Source of the DNA: Fodinisporobacter ferrooxydans
Lineage (GTDB): Bacteria > Bacillota > Bacilli > Tumebacillales > MYW30-H2
NCBI RefSeq assembly: GCF_022818495.1
Contig: NZ_CP089291.1
Span: 3,303,501-3,367,500 of the forward strand
DNA: 64,000 nt
Direction of reading: 5' to 3'
The notes under the pieces are model-generated. The model saw only the letters and a program-made list of their open reading frames with translations. It had not been told where the DNA came from and searched no databases. The position numbers and the translations under genes were made by a program. This document shows positions 1 to 9,534 of the stretch, piece by piece. Within the stretch, counting starts at the first letter, position 1. Every line of letters starts with the position of its first letter.

Positions 1-1322
1 AGCAGGAAGCAGCTCGAAAGTTGAATTTTCGGGCCGCAAAAACGATGCAAGTCGCCCAACAGTTGTACGAAGGTCTTGATATTGGGGCGCTTGGAACGGT
101 TGGTTTGATTACGTATATGCGTACAGATTCGACGCGGATTTCAACGCTTGCACAAGAAGAAGCAAAGGAATTTATCATCAGCGAGTACGGGCAGGATTTT
201 TATCCGGCGACTTTACGCCAATATTCTACGAAAAGTGGAGCGCAAGATGCCCATGAGGCGATTCGCCCGACATCTGTATTGCATACGCCGGAAACGGTGA
301 AGCCGTATTTAAGCCGCGATCAGCTTCGATTGTACAAACTGATTTGGGATCGGTTCGTAGCAAGTCAAATGGCTTCTGCTGTTCTTGATACGATGTCTGT
401 TGATATGCGGATTGGAGAAGCCTTATTCCGCGCTACCGGATCGAAAATCAAGTTTCCCGGATTTATGTCTCTATATATAGAAGGAACAGATGAAAGCGAA
501 GAGGAACAGGGATATTTACCCGATCTTCAGCCGCAACAACGATTAAAGCCGAATCAAATTGAGCCCAAGCAGCATTTTACGCAGCCGCCTCCGCGCTATA
601 CGGAAGCCCGCCTTGTGAAGACGATGGAAGAGTTGGGGATTGGCCGACCGAGCACGTATGCCCCCACGTTAGACACCATTCAGAAGCGCGGATATGCATT
701 AATGGAAGATAAAAAACTTGTGCCGACAGAGCTGGGCGAGATTGTTGTCGATATCTTAAAAGAATTTTTTCCGCAAATTATTGATGTGGAATTTACAGCC
801 AATATGGAGAAAAACCTGGATGGTGTGGAAGATGGCGACGTAGACTGGGTTGCCGTGCTCGACCATTTTTACAAAGACTTCCAAGATGACCTTGCAGTGG
901 CTGAGAAAGAAATGGAAAAAATTCAAGTGCAAGAAGAATTGGCAGACGAAGCATGTGAAAAATGCGGTCGGCAAATGGTATACAAGCACGGTCGCTTTGG
1001 AAAATTTTTGGCTTGCCCAGGTTTTCCGGAATGCAGAAATACCAAACCGATTTTGAAAGAAGTTGGAGTCCCTTGTCCGAAATGTGGCGGTGATCTTGTT
1101 GAGCGGAAGGGGAAACGGCGGAAAATATTTTATGGTTGTAAAAACTATCCGGAATGTGATTATATTCTGTGGGATCCGCCAGCCAATCGCAGTTGCCCGA
1201 CCTGTAAGTCCCCTCTTGTAAAAAAGAAGATTGCAAAAGGTGCGGACAAAGGCAAAACGTTAATCAAATGCTCCAACGAATCTTGCGAGTATACAGAATT
1301 GGAACCGACGGGGCAAGCGTGA
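1..1322 (+). CDS. topA: DNA topoisomerase I, 3' part (5' end outside window)
   Basis: Type IA topoisomerase that relaxes negatively supercoiled DNA through a 5'-phosphotyrosine intermediate. The reading frame is already open at the window edge, so only about the C-terminal 440 residues are present. The catalytic tyrosine lies in the motif ITYMRTDST (Tyr codon at 114-116). The C-terminus has three four-cysteine zinc ribbons: [20 protein letters not shown] region, [13 protein letters not shown] region and [12 protein letters not shown] region, as in B. subtilis TopA. It ends 34 bases before trmFO, the same neighbour as in B. subtilis. No break is seen in the visible part. An internal TTG at 21 is not a start; it is codon Leu of a continuous motif. 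Confidence 0.97.
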   Translation, partial: QEAARKLNFRAAKTMQVAQQLYEGLDIGALGTVGLITYMRTDSTRISTLAQEEAKEFIISEYGQDFYPATLRQYSTKSGAQDAHEAIRPTSVLHTPETVKPYLSRDQLRLYKLIWDRFVASQMASAVLDTMSVDMRIGEALFRATGSKIKFPGFMSLYIEGTDESEEEQGYLPDLQPQQRLKPNQIEPKQHFTQPPPRYTEARLVKTMEELGIGRPSTYAPTLDTIQKRGYALMEDKKLVPTELGEIVVDILKEFFPQIIDVEFTANMEKNLDGVEDGDVDWVAVLDHFYKDFQDDLAVAEKEMEKIQVQEELADEACEKCGRQMVYKHGRFGKFLACPGFPECRNTKPILKEVGVPCPKCGGDLVERKGKRRKIFYGCKNYPECDYILWDPPANRSCPTCKSPLVKKKIAKGADKGKTLIKCSNESCEYTELEPTGQA

Positions 1323-1356
1323 TGTTTGCCTCCTTTTCGATTGGAGGATACAGGTA

Positions 1357-2694
1357 GTGTGTAAGCAAAAAAACGTAATTGTGATCGGTGCCGGTCTGGC
1401 AGGTTCGGAAGCCGCTTGGCAGTTGGCAAAGCGGAACATTCCGGTGACTTTGTATGAAATGCGGCCGGAACGCAAGACGCCGGCACATCGATCGGATCAA
1501 TTTGCCGAGCTTGTCTGCAGCAATTCATTGCGTGCAGCCGGTATTACAAATGCAGTCGGTTTGTTAAAAGAGGAAATGCGCACATTGGATTCTCTCATTA
1601 TGAAGGCTGCCGATCGACATGCAGTCCCGGCAGGCGGTGCGCTTGCCGTCGACCGAGAAGCGTTTTCCGCGGCAGTCACGCAACTGTTGAGCGATCATCC
1701 GAATATACGGGTGGTGCGTTCGGAACTGCATGAAATTCCTGTTTCCGAAGACAATATTGTCGTTGTAGCCACTGGTCCGTTGACTTCCCCGGACCTGAGC
1801 CGATCGATTCAAGCGTTGACGGGCAGCGAATACTTTTATTTTTATGATGCCGCAGCGCCGATTGTCCTGAAAGAAACGATCGATTTTGACAAAGTGTATA
1901 TGGCGTCACGCTATGGAAAAGGAGAAGCGGCATATATCAATTGTCCCATGGACGAAAACCAATTTCAGGACTTTTACGAAGCGCTGACGACAGCAGAAAC
2001 CGTACCGCTGAAAGAATTTGAGAAGGAAATTTTCTTTGAAGGGTGTATGCCGATTGAAGTCATGGCAAAGCGCGGCAAGCAGACGATGTTGTTTGGACCG
2101 TTAAAGCCTGTGGGTTTGCCTGACCCGAAGACGGGAAAAATTCCTCATGCGGTGATTCAGTTGCGGCAAGATAACGCTGCTGCTACTTTATATAATATTG
2201 TAGGATTTCAAACACATTTAAAATGGGGCGACCAGGCGCGCGTGTTTCGGATGATTCCGGGACTCGAACAAGCGGAATTTGCCCGGTACGGTGTGATGCA
2301 TCGAAACACGTACATCAATTCGCCGAAAGTATTGCAACAGACCTATCAATTGAAGGCACAGCCGAATATTTTCTTTGCCGGACAAATTACCGGCGTAGAA
2401 GGGTATGTGGAATCGGCAGCGGCAGGGTTGATCGCCGGTTTGAATGCGGCGCGCCTTTACTATGGTCAAGACGTTTTGACATTCCCCAGAGATACGAGCA
2501 TTGGCTCATTGGCATACTACATAACGCATGCGTCGGTTGACAGTTTCCAGCCGATGAATGCAACATTTGGTTTGCTGCCGCCGCTCTCAGAAAGAATTCG
2601 CGACAAAAAACAAAAAAACGAACGAATTGCCAAGAACGCTCTAGATTCTTTGCAACAATTTATGAAACATGAGAGCGTTGAATCCTTCATATAG
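1357..2694 (+). CDS. trmFO: Methylenetetrahydrofolate--tRNA-(uracil-5-)-methyltransferase TrmFO
   Basis: FAD- and folate-dependent enzyme that makes ribothymidine (m5U54) in the T-loop of tRNA, using methylenetetrahydrofolate rather than SAM. The 445-residue length is typical. The N-terminus shows the FAD-binding glycine motif [15 protein letters not shown] (residues 8-22). Two cysteines needed for catalysis in the B. subtilis enzyme are conserved in context: Cys54 in [10 protein letters not shown] and the cysteine of [15 protein letters not shown]. Start is GTG 1357, placed after TTGGAGGA at 1341-1348. In B. subtilis the next gene is the recombinase xerC (codV); here hslV follows directly. 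Confidence 0.96.
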   Translation: MCKQKNVIVIGAGLAGSEAAWQLAKRNIPVTLYEMRPERKTPAHRSDQFAELVCSNSLRAAGITNAVGLLKEEMRTLDSLIMKAADRHAVPAGGALAVDREAFSAAVTQLLSDHPNIRVVRSELHEIPVSEDNIVVVATGPLTSPDLSRSIQALTGSEYFYFYDAAAPIVLKETIDFDKVYMASRYGKGEAAYINCPMDENQFQDFYEALTTAETVPLKEFEKEIFFEGCMPIEVMAKRGKQTMLFGPLKPVGLPDPKTGKIPHAVIQLRQDNAAATLYNIVGFQTHLKWGDQARVFRMIPGLEQAEFARYGVMHRNTYINSPKVLQQTYQLKAQPNIFFAGQITGVEGYVESAAAGLIAGLNAARLYYGQDVLTFPRDTSIGSLAYYITHASVDSFQPMNATFGLLPPLSERIRDKKQKNERIAKNALDSLQQFMKHESVESFI

Positions 2695-2705
2695 GTGTAT
2701 ATAGA
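2678..2705 (+). promoter_or_regulatory. Weak candidate sigma-A promoter before hslVU
   Basis: TTGAAT at 2678-2683 and TATAGA at 2700-2705 are separated by 16 bases, inside the end of trmFO and the start of the gap. It could supply hslVU with its own transcript, but the match is modest and read-through from trmFO is equally possible. Confidence 0.25.
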
Positions 2706-2760
2706 ATAGGTGTTAGCATGTAGTTGCGATTCATAACTGTGAAAATATAGGAGGTATACG

Positions 2761-3303
2761 ATGGAACAGGCATTTCACGCAACCACAATTTTTGCTGTTC
2801 GTCGCGATGGAGTTTGCGCGATGGCGGGTGATGGACAAGTGACGTTCGGCAATGCAATGGTCATGAAACACAATGCCAAAAAAGTTCGGCGCTTATATAA
2901 AGGGCAAGTGGTGGCCGGCTTTGCCGGGTCTGTTGCCGATGCATTTACGCTATTTGAAAAATTTGAAGCCCGTTTAGAGGAATATCATGGAAATTTACAA
3001 CGTTCAGCCGTTGAATTGGCGAAAGAATGGCGGATGGATAAAGTCTTGCGCAGGCTTGAAGCAATGCTGATCGTAATGAACAAAGATACGTTGCTATTGA
3101 TTTCCGGCAATGGAGAAGTGATTGAACCGGATGACGATGTTGTAGCAATCGGCTCGGGCGGCAGTTATGCTTTATCGGCAGGGCGTGCCCTTGTCAGGCA
3201 TTCGGATTTGAAAGCGCCGGAGATTGCCAAGGAAGCGTTGGCGATCGCGGCCGAAATCTGTGTCTATACGAATGATCATATCATAGTAGAAGTGATCGAA
3301 TAG
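2761..3303 (+). CDS. hslV: ATP-dependent protease subunit HslV (ClpQ)
   Basis: Peptidase subunit of the HslVU two-component protease, a bacterial proteasome relative. The 180-residue protein carries the N-terminal nucleophile-hydrolase signature [13 protein letters not shown] followed by [10 protein letters not shown]. As in other Bacillales there is a short N-terminal extension before the TT pair normally exposed in E. coli HslV; here it reads MEQAFHA. Glu at position 2 is expected to block removal of Met1, so the nucleophile would need exposure of Thr8 or another route. Start ATG 2761 is well supported by AGGAGG at 2749-2754. It is followed 11 bases later by its ATPase partner hslU. Confidence 0.96.
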   Translation: MEQAFHATTIFAVRRDGVCAMAGDGQVTFGNAMVMKHNAKKVRRLYKGQVVAGFAGSVADAFTLFEKFEARLEEYHGNLQRSAVELAKEWRMDKVLRRLEAMLIVMNKDTLLLISGNGEVIEPDDDVVAIGSGGSYALSAGRALVRHSDLKAPEIAKEALAIAAEICVYTNDHIIVEVIE

Positions 3304-3314
3304 GGGGGATTGGA

Positions 3315-4703
3315 ATGGAAAAGTCATTGGCACCGCGGCAAATTGTAGAGCAACTGGACAAATACATCGTAGGCCAAAAAGCGGCTAAAAAAGCGGTGGC
3401 TGTTGCATTGCGCAATCGTTACCGCCGCAGCAAGCTGTCGCCTGATATGCGGGATGAAGTGACACCGAAAAATATATTGATGATCGGGCCGACGGGTGTA
3501 GGGAAAACGGAAATTGCCAGGCGTCTGGCAAAACTCGTCGGAGCGCCGTTCGTAAAAGTGGAAGCGACAAAATTTACGGAAGTTGGATACGTAGGACGAG
3601 ATGTTGAAGCAATGGTTCGGGATTTGGTAGAGACGGCGATTCGAATCGTAAAGCTGGAACGGATGGAAGGCGTCCGGGCGAAAGCGGAAGCGTTGGCGGA
3701 AGAGCGATTGGTACAGCTTCTTGTCCCGAATCCTGTGCAGCCGAAAAGTTTTAAAAATCCGTTGGAAATGTTGTTTCAATCAGGCGGCAATCCCCAGCAA
3801 GAATCAGCGCCGGAAACGGATTCCCTGCGGGCAGAGCGGGCCTTGGCAAGAAAACAACTGGCAAACGGGGATTTTGAAGACAAAGTGATCGAAATCGAAG
3901 TGGAGGAAACGAGCTCAGCCGCACTTGATTTCTTGCCAGGCTTGAATCAAGGGGAAATGGGCATCAACTTGCAAGAAATGTTAGGCAACATGATGCCTAA
4001 AAAAACTCGCAAACGCAAACTCACCGTCGCGGAAGCAAGGCAAGTGTTGATTCAAGAGGAAGCTTCCAAATTGATCGACATGGATGAAGTAACAGCCGAA
4101 TCGGTACGGCGGGCAGAACAGTCGGGCATCATTTTTATCGATGAGATCGACAAAATTGCCGGTCGGGAACGGTCCGGTCCGGATGTATCGAGAGAAGGCG
4201 TACAAAGAGATATTCTTCCGATTGTCGAGGGATCGACTGTTATGACGAAATACGGCGCGGTAAAAACGGATCATATTTTATTTATTGCCGCTGGTGCATT
4301 CCACATTTCCAAACCGTCAGATTTGATCCCGGAATTGCAGGGCCGTTTTCCCATTCGTGTAGAACTGCAAAGCTTGACAGCCGATGATTTTGAACGGATC
4401 CTGACAGAACCAAAAAATGCGCTGCTCAAGCAATACTCCGCGCTGCTTGCAACAGAACAAGTCACATTGGAATTTACGCCGGACGCCATTCGGAAAATTG
4501 CCGAACTGGCAACACTTGTAAATGAAGAGACGGAAAATATCGGTGCACGCCGTCTCCATACGTTGTTGGAACGATTGATTGAGGATTTATCCTTCGAAGC
4601 TCCGGATATCGGCGAGACGCTCGTGACAATTACACCTGAGTACGTAACGGATAAGCTCGCGGGAATTGCAAAAAACAGAGACTTGAGCCAATTTATTTTA
4701 TAA
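3315..4703 (+). CDS. hslU: ATP-dependent protease ATPase subunit HslU (ClpY)
   Basis: AAA+ unfoldase that feeds substrates to HslV. The 462 residues contain Walker [15 protein letters not shown] (Gly58-Lys64-Thr65), Walker [15 protein letters not shown] near residue 272, and the C-terminal sensor region [16 protein letters not shown]. The intermediate (I) domain lies between residues about 110 and 250. The extreme C-terminus SQFIL is the tail that docks into HslV in this family. It sits 11 bases after hslV, with a GGGGGGATT ribosome-binding site. In B. subtilis the next gene is the regulator codY; here a terminator and then the flagellar operon follow. Confidence 0.97.
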   Translation: MEKSLAPRQIVEQLDKYIVGQKAAKKAVAVALRNRYRRSKLSPDMRDEVTPKNILMIGPTGVGKTEIARRLAKLVGAPFVKVEATKFTEVGYVGRDVEAMVRDLVETAIRIVKLERMEGVRAKAEALAEERLVQLLVPNPVQPKSFKNPLEMLFQSGGNPQQESAPETDSLRAERALARKQLANGDFEDKVIEIEVEETSSAALDFLPGLNQGEMGINLQEMLGNMMPKKTRKRKLTVAEARQVLIQEEASKLIDMDEVTAESVRRAEQSGIIFIDEIDKIAGRERSGPDVSREGVQRDILPIVEGSTVMTKYGAVKTDHILFIAAGAFHISKPSDLIPELQGRFPIRVELQSLTADDFERILTEPKNALLKQYSALLATEQVTLEFTPDAIRKIAELATLVNEETENIGARRLHTLLERLIEDLSFEAPDIGETLVTITPEYVTDKLAGIAKNRDLSQFIL

Positions 4704-4755
4704 TTGTGCGAATGTCAGCATGTGTTCGAATGCAGCATACAAAGAGCAGATTCGG

Positions 4756-4788
4756 CAGATCCTTGTCGATCTGTTTTTTTTTTTTTTT
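4756..4788 (+). terminator. Rho-independent terminator after hslU
   Basis: CAGATC (4756-4761) and GATCTG (4768-4773) form a 6-bp stem around a 6-base loop, followed at once by a run of 15 T (4774-4788). It separates the topA-hslU group from the fla/che operon. Confidence 0.85.
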
Positions 4789-4961
4789 GCAACATTTTGC
4801 CGTGATTTCCATTATACATCTCCTGATGGGCGGAAAAGAAAGGGATACGATGATGTGTGGAGTTGTAATTGAAAATCAAATGATTTACAAGCAGACACAT
4901 GCAGGAATTTGTCGTATTTTGCAGAATAATGTGTAGTGAAAATTTGAAAGCAGGTGAAAAC

Positions 4962-5384
4962 ATGTCGATCTTTGGTACACCTTTTTTCACCGTCATGGAA
5001 AAATCATTGGATGCGGCGACATTGCGGCAAAGAGTGTATGCGAACAATATCGCAAATATTGATACTCCGGGATTTAAACGTTCGGACGTGTCGTTTGAAC
5101 GACAATTGCAAACGTATTTGCAAGGCAATACAGCCGGACAACCGTTGACCGGTTTTCGGACAGATCCGCGCCATATACCGATTCCTGGCAGTGGAGCGAA
5201 TATGCTTCAGCCGACGGAATATGCAGATTCGAATACGACTGTTAACAATAACGGGAATAATGTGGACATCGATTCAGAGATGACGTTGATTGCCAAAAAT
5301 CAGATTCAATATAACGCACTGGTCGAACAGATGAATCAGCAATTTTCCATGCTGCGATCGGCGATCAATGGCGGAGGTGCATAA
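4962..5384 (+). CDS. flgB: Flagellar basal-body rod protein FlgB
   Basis: Proximal rod subunit of the flagellar axle. From ATG 4962 the protein has 140 residues and begins MSIFGTPFFTVMEKSL. It carries the conserved rod signature NNIANIDTPGFKRSDVSFE near residues 28-46. The frame is open upstream to 4899, but the AGCAGGTG site at 4949-4956 and the family N-terminus favour 4962. First gene of the long fla/che operon; flgC starts 3 bases after its stop. I could not identify a convincing sigma-A promoter in the 173 bases between the hslU terminator and this start. Confidence 0.95.
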   Translation: MSIFGTPFFTVMEKSLDAATLRQRVYANNIANIDTPGFKRSDVSFERQLQTYLQGNTAGQPLTGFRTDPRHIPIPGSGANMLQPTEYADSNTTVNNNGNNVDIDSEMTLIAKNQIQYNALVEQMNQQFSMLRSAINGGGA

Positions 5385-5386
5385 GT

Positions 5387-5842
5387 GTGAGTCTGTTTCA
5401 GGGGATCGATATTAGCGCCTCCGGTTTGACGGCGCAGCGATTGCGGATGGATGTCATCGCCAATAATATCGCCAATGCGAATACAACCCGCACACCGGGC
5501 GGGACAGGGCCGTATCGCCGGGAAGTCGTAGAGTTGTCGCAAAAGCCTGCGAGTGCGTTTGGAGCAATGTTGAACCAATCGCTGAATCCGACAGGCGACG
5601 GCGTGCAAGTCACGAAGATCGCCCAGGATCAATCGCCGTTCAAGCTGGTATATGACCCGGGGAATCCCGATGCCGTGAAAGATCCGAAGAGTCCGATGTA
5701 CGGATATGTACGGATGCCAAATGTCAATATCGTCACGGAAATGGTAGATTTGATATCCGCTTCCCGTTCCTATGAAGCGGATATTACGGCGCTCAATGCG
5801 TCGAAATCCATAGATATGAAAGCATTGCAAATCGGCAAATAG
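5387..5842 (+). CDS. flgC: Flagellar basal-body rod protein FlgC
   Basis: Second proximal-rod protein, exported by the flagellar type III system. 151 residues, with the rod signature GLTAQRLRMDVIANNIANAN at residues about 13-32 and the C-terminal motif LISASRSYEADITALNASKS that forms the coiled-coil of axial proteins. GTG start at 5387, with GGAGGTG at 5373-5379 inside the end of flgB, showing translational coupling. fliE follows after 15 bases. Confidence 0.95.
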   Translation: MSLFQGIDISASGLTAQRLRMDVIANNIANANTTRTPGGTGPYRREVVELSQKPASAFGAMLNQSLNPTGDGVQVTKIAQDQSPFKLVYDPGNPDAVKDPKSPMYGYVRMPNVNIVTEMVDLISASRSYEADITALNASKSIDMKALQIGK

Positions 5843-5857
5843 AAGGAGGCTTGATCT

Positions 5858-6160
5858 ATGATACAGTCTGTAAGTTCCATCTTGCCCCAAACGGGAATTG
5901 GTTTGCAGTCTGCAGGTTCCAATTCTTCCGCCTCCGGGCAACCGTCTTTCGGCAAGTATTTGAGCCAGGCGTTGAATGGAGTCAACGATTCGATTCTGCA
6001 ATCGCAAAAATTGGGGGAAGAGTTGGCCGCCGGACAAGTCAAGGATATACATACTGTCATGATCGCGGCGCAGAAAGCGACGCTGCAACTGCAATTGGCC
6101 GTGCAGGTGCGCAACAAGGCAATCGAAGCATATCAAGAGATCATGCGGATGCAAGTATAA
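5858..6160 (+). CDS. fliE: Flagellar hook-basal body protein FliE
   Basis: Small adaptor joining the MS ring (FliF) to the rod. 100 residues; the C-terminal half has the family pattern DIHTVMIAAQKATLQLQLAV followed by RNKAIEAYQEIMRMQV. Preceded by AGAAGGAGG just after the flgC stop. Position between flgC and fliF matches all Bacillales fla/che operons. Confidence 0.95.
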   Translation: MIQSVSSILPQTGIGLQSAGSNSSASGQPSFGKYLSQALNGVNDSILQSQKLGEELAAGQVKDIHTVMIAAQKATLQLQLAVQVRNKAIEAYQEIMRMQV

Positions 6161-6197
6161 GAGATGCAAGAGTGCTTGAAGTAACGGGGTGGAATGG

Positions 6198-7733
6198 TTG
6201 AATCAGCAGATTCGGCAGTTGATGGAGAAAATTACTGGTTGGTGGTCAAAATACGACGCCCGACAAAAACGGAATTTGATCATCATCGGCGCATTGGCAT
6301 TGGCGATTCTGGCGATGAGCAGTTGGTTTTTGTTGCGGACCACGTATGTCGTGGCGTTTACCAATCAGGATGCCAAAAGTGCCGGTGAAATCGTCAATAA
6401 ACTGACCGCTTTGAAAATTCCGTATAAAACGGAAGGGGGGAACATTTTGGTTCCTTCCCAGGATGCCGATCAGGTGAAAATGCAAATGGCGCTTGCCGGT
6501 CTTCCCAAAAGCGGATATATCACATATCAGGATATTTTTAACGCGAATAATTTAGGAATGACGCAAGGTCAGTTCGACCTGCAGAAGTTGGCGGCATTGG
6601 AGGGGAGCTTGTCACAGACCATCCAGTCCATCAACGGAATCGACGGCGCGGAAGTGCATATCGTGATGCCGCAGCAGCATTTGTTTGTAGACCAGGCTGT
6701 ACAGGATGCCAAGGCGTCCGTATTGATCAATGAGGCGCCGGGTACGCAGTTGATTCCTGCACAGGTTTCCGGAATTCAACAATTGGTGGCACATGCCGTC
6801 CAAGGTTTAAAAGCGTCAAACGTATCTGTTGTGGATCAAAATGGGGTTCGTTTGAATTCCATGGATGAAGGGAGTCTGCAAAACAGCGCAAGTACAGATG
6901 TGGTGCGCGAGCTTCAAATTAAAAACCAAGTGGAAGATTCCATGGCAGAACGAATTCGCGCAGGATTGGAGCATATGTTCGGGAACGGCAATGTTACTGT
7001 GAACGTCAATGCAGATATTAATTTTGACCAGGTAACGACGCAAAGCCACACCGTTCAGCCGGTCGGAAACGGGAATACCGGGATCGTAGTGAGTGAACAG
7101 AGTTCAACTACTTCGTCTACAGGTACACCGGCAACTGGCGGCGTGCCTGGCCCTCCTTCCACTGTTCCAGGGAGTAACGTGACAACGACTGCGGGTGCCG
7201 GGAATGCCAGTTCGAATTACAATCAAAAAAGCAACACGACAAACTATGATTACAACAAGGTCGATACGACAACGAAGCAGGATCCATTCAAGATCAACAA
7301 ATATACGGTAAGCGTGCTGGTCAATGCCAATCTGACGCCACAATCGATGCAACAAATTAAAGATTATATCGCAACTTCCATTGGAGCACAAAACAATGGT
7401 TCGAAAAATGCGGATATTACTGTAGCGAGTGCAAAATTCCAAGTGCCGGTCAATCCATTTACCGGAACGAAATCGATATGGTATCAAAACCCCTATGTGA
7501 TTGGCGGCGGATTGTTAGGGTTGGCATTAGCGGCAGGCGGTGGATTTTTACTTGCGAGGCGTCGGAAACAGGGGGATTCGGCTTCTGAATTTGATATGGA
7601 GCCGATTTTGCCGGATGCACCTGTTATCGAAGAGACGGCACAACAAAAGTTGAGGAAGGATTTAGATTCGTTTGCAAGCAAAAATCCGGAGGAATTTGCA
7701 AATTTGTTACGGACTTGGCTGGTGGAGGATTAG
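6198..7733 (+). CDS. fliF: Flagellar MS-ring protein FliF
   Basis: Forms the membrane-embedded MS ring on which the motor is built. About 511 residues from TTG 6198. Two transmembrane segments flank the ring-building domains: LIIIGALALAILAMSSWFLL near the N-terminus and PYVIGGGLLGLALAAGGGFL near residue 440. The C-terminal tail DSFASKNPEEFANLLRTWLV is the FliG-binding region. A Ser/Thr/Asn/Gly-rich stretch around residues 290-350 is the expected disordered periplasmic loop. GGGGTGG at 6186-6192 positions the TTG start; the frame can also begin at GTG 6189, which has no clear ribosome-binding site. Confidence 0.95.
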   Translation: MNQQIRQLMEKITGWWSKYDARQKRNLIIIGALALAILAMSSWFLLRTTYVVAFTNQDAKSAGEIVNKLTALKIPYKTEGGNILVPSQDADQVKMQMALAGLPKSGYITYQDIFNANNLGMTQGQFDLQKLAALEGSLSQTIQSINGIDGAEVHIVMPQQHLFVDQAVQDAKASVLINEAPGTQLIPAQVSGIQQLVAHAVQGLKASNVSVVDQNGVRLNSMDEGSLQNSASTDVVRELQIKNQVEDSMAERIRAGLEHMFGNGNVTVNVNADINFDQVTTQSHTVQPVGNGNTGIVVSEQSSTTSSTGTPATGGVPGPPSTVPGSNVTTTAGAGNASSNYNQKSNTTNYDYNKVDTTTKQDPFKINKYTVSVLVNANLTPQSMQQIKDYIATSIGAQNNGSKNADITVASAKFQVPVNPFTGTKSIWYQNPYVIGGGLLGLALAAGGGFLLARRRKQGDSASEFDMEPILPDAPVIEETAQQKLRKDLDSFASKNPEEFANLLRTWLVED

Positions 7734-7745
7734 AGGTGATATGAA

Positions 7746-8756
7746 GTGGCACGTACCCCGAAAATAACAGGGAAGCAAAAAGCCGCAATTCTCTTGATAT
7801 CTCTAGGACCTGACACAGCCGCAAGAGTGTATAAGCATTTGCGTGAAGATGAGATTGAACAGTTGACGCTGGAAATTGCCAATGTGCGCAAGGTGGACCT
7901 TGAACAGAAAGATGAAATCCTTGAAGAATTCCATCAGATCTGTCTTGCACAAGAATATATTACACAGGGCGGAATCGAGTATGCAAAAGATATTTTAGAG
8001 AAAGCGCTAGGGCATCAAAAAGCTTCTGATATTATCAATCGGCTGACAGCTTCCTTACAGGTTCGTCCATTTGATTTTGCCAGGAAAGCAGATCCGACCC
8101 AGATTTTGAATTTTATCCGAAGCGAACACCCGCAGACCATTGCTCTTGTATTGTCCTATCTGGAGCCGGCTCAAGCAGCTATCATCTTGTCGGCATTGCC
8201 ACAAGATATGCAATCGGATGTTGCGCGCAGAATCGCTTTGATGGAGAGCATTTCGCCTGAGATTATCACGCAAGTGGAGCGAATTCTCGAGAACAAGCTT
8301 TCGACGATGAGCGTGCATGACTCTTCCAAAGCCGGTGGTATTGACACGATTGTTGAAGTGTTGAACGGCGTGGATCGTTCAACAGAAAAGACGATTCTGG
8401 AATCGCTGGAATTACAAGATCCGGAGCTTGCTGAAGAAATCAAGAAACGTATGTTCGTATTTGAGGACATTGTCAATTTGGACAACCGCTCCATTCAACG
8501 TGTGATTCGCGATGTCGATACGAATGATCTCATGTTGTCATTGAAAGTATCCAGCGAAGATGTTCAGGAAGTGCTGTTCCAGAACATGTCGAAGCGCATG
8601 GCGGAAACCTTCAAGCAGGATATGGAATTTATGGGGCCGGTGCGGCTGCGTGATGTGGAAGAAGCGCAGCAGCGGATTGTCGGTATTATTCGGCGCCTGG
8701 AAGATGCAGGTGAAATTGTAGTATCACGCGGAGGCGGTGATGATGTCATTGTCTAG
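7746..8756 (+). CDS. fliG: Flagellar motor switch protein FliG
   Basis: Rotor protein that receives torque from the MotA stator and sits on FliF. 336 residues, GTG start 7746. The N-terminal domain opens with TGKQKAAILLISLGPDTAAR, the middle domain contains ILNFIRSEHPQTIALVLSYL, and the C-terminal torque domain includes FEDIVNLDNRSIQRVIRDVD with its conserved charged residues. Its stop lies inside the start of fliH, an overlap of about 17 bases. Confidence 0.97.
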   Translation: MARTPKITGKQKAAILLISLGPDTAARVYKHLREDEIEQLTLEIANVRKVDLEQKDEILEEFHQICLAQEYITQGGIEYAKDILEKALGHQKASDIINRLTASLQVRPFDFARKADPTQILNFIRSEHPQTIALVLSYLEPAQAAIILSALPQDMQSDVARRIALMESISPEIITQVERILENKLSTMSVHDSSKAGGIDTIVEVLNGVDRSTEKTILESLELQDPELAEEIKKRMFVFEDIVNLDNRSIQRVIRDVDTNDLMLSLKVSSEDVQEVLFQNMSKRMAETFKQDMEFMGPVRLRDVEEAQQRIVGIIRRLEDAGEIVVSRGGGDDVIV

Positions 8757-9534
8757 AATCATCAAGTCGACAGAAACTTCCTTAGCGCGGGCAAAAGTGA
8801 TTGAAATCATCCAGGTATCTTTTGATCCCGGCCACGAACGTGATTCCGTCGATCGCAGTGATCCCGGGAAACATGAGATCGTTGAAGAGACTGCCATGCA
8901 ACAAAAGTTGCTGGAGAGATTCGAGCAGGAAAAACTGCAGGCGTGGATTCAATTGGAACAGGAAAAACAGAGGTTGCAGGAAGAATATGAACAATTAAAA
9001 CATGCGTTGCTGTCAGAACAAAAACAAGCGATGGAAACGGCTCGCAAAGATGGATTTGCTTCCGGATATGATGAGGGTAAAAACAAAGCATTTGAAGAAT
9101 ATCGAACGACCATTGAAAAGTCGGAGCAAATCCTTAGATACACGCAGCAAGAACGTCTCGACTATCTGGCAGAAAATGAACCATTTATGATTGAACTGGT
9201 ATGTGAGATCGCCAGACGGGTGATTCATAGACAATTGCAAGTATCTCCCGACTTGTTGATTCCAATCATCAAGCAGGCATTGCAAGAAATTCAAGATTAT
9301 CAAAAAGTTGAGATTCGGGTACATCCGGACGATTATGAGCATGTCTTTCAATCGAAACATACGTTGGTAAACTCCATACCCGGTCAAAGCGAAATTTTGA
9401 TCATACCTGACAGCAATGTCGAGAATGGCGGTTGCGTCATTCAGTCGGAATTTGGAACAGTGGATGCCAGGATCGATACACAACTATCTGAAATCAAACG
9501 AGCCTTAACAAGTGTAGCCAGAGGAACAGACTAA
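8740..9534 (+). CDS. fliH: Flagellar assembly protein FliH
   Basis: Regulator of the export ATPase FliI; keeps it soluble and links it to the rotor C-ring. About 264 residues. Residues 45-115 form a Glu/Gln/Lys-rich coiled coil, and the C-terminal region LVCEIARRVIHRQLQVSPDL resembles the V-ATPase E-subunit fold of the family. The start is one of three adjacent codons (GTG 8737, ATG 8740, ATG 8743) behind GGAGG at 8730-8734, all within the end of fliG. It overlaps fliI by one base (TAATG). Confidence 0.9.
   Translation: MMSLSRIIKSTETSLARAKVIEIIQVSFDPGHERDSVDRSDPGKHEIVEETAMQQKLLERFEQEKLQAWIQLEQEKQRLQEEYEQLKHALLSEQKQAMETARKDGFASGYDEGKNKAFEEYRTTIEKSEQILRYTQQERLDYLAENEPFMIELVCEIARRVIHRQLQVSPDLLIPIIKQALQEIQDYQKVEIRVHPDDYEHVFQSKHTLVNSIPGQSEILIIPDSNVENGGCVIQSEFGTVDARIDTQLSEIKRALTSVARGTD

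Noticed and set aside
4706-4849. Open frame between hslU and flgB
   Set aside because: It runs through the T tract of the hslU terminator (poly-Phe) and has no start signal; only its last 28 codons are kept as a weak note.
9013-9483. Long reverse-strand open frame opposite fliH
   Set aside because: Shadow of the fliH codon pattern; no start signal and no recognisable domain. The same holds for the other reverse-strand frames in the window.
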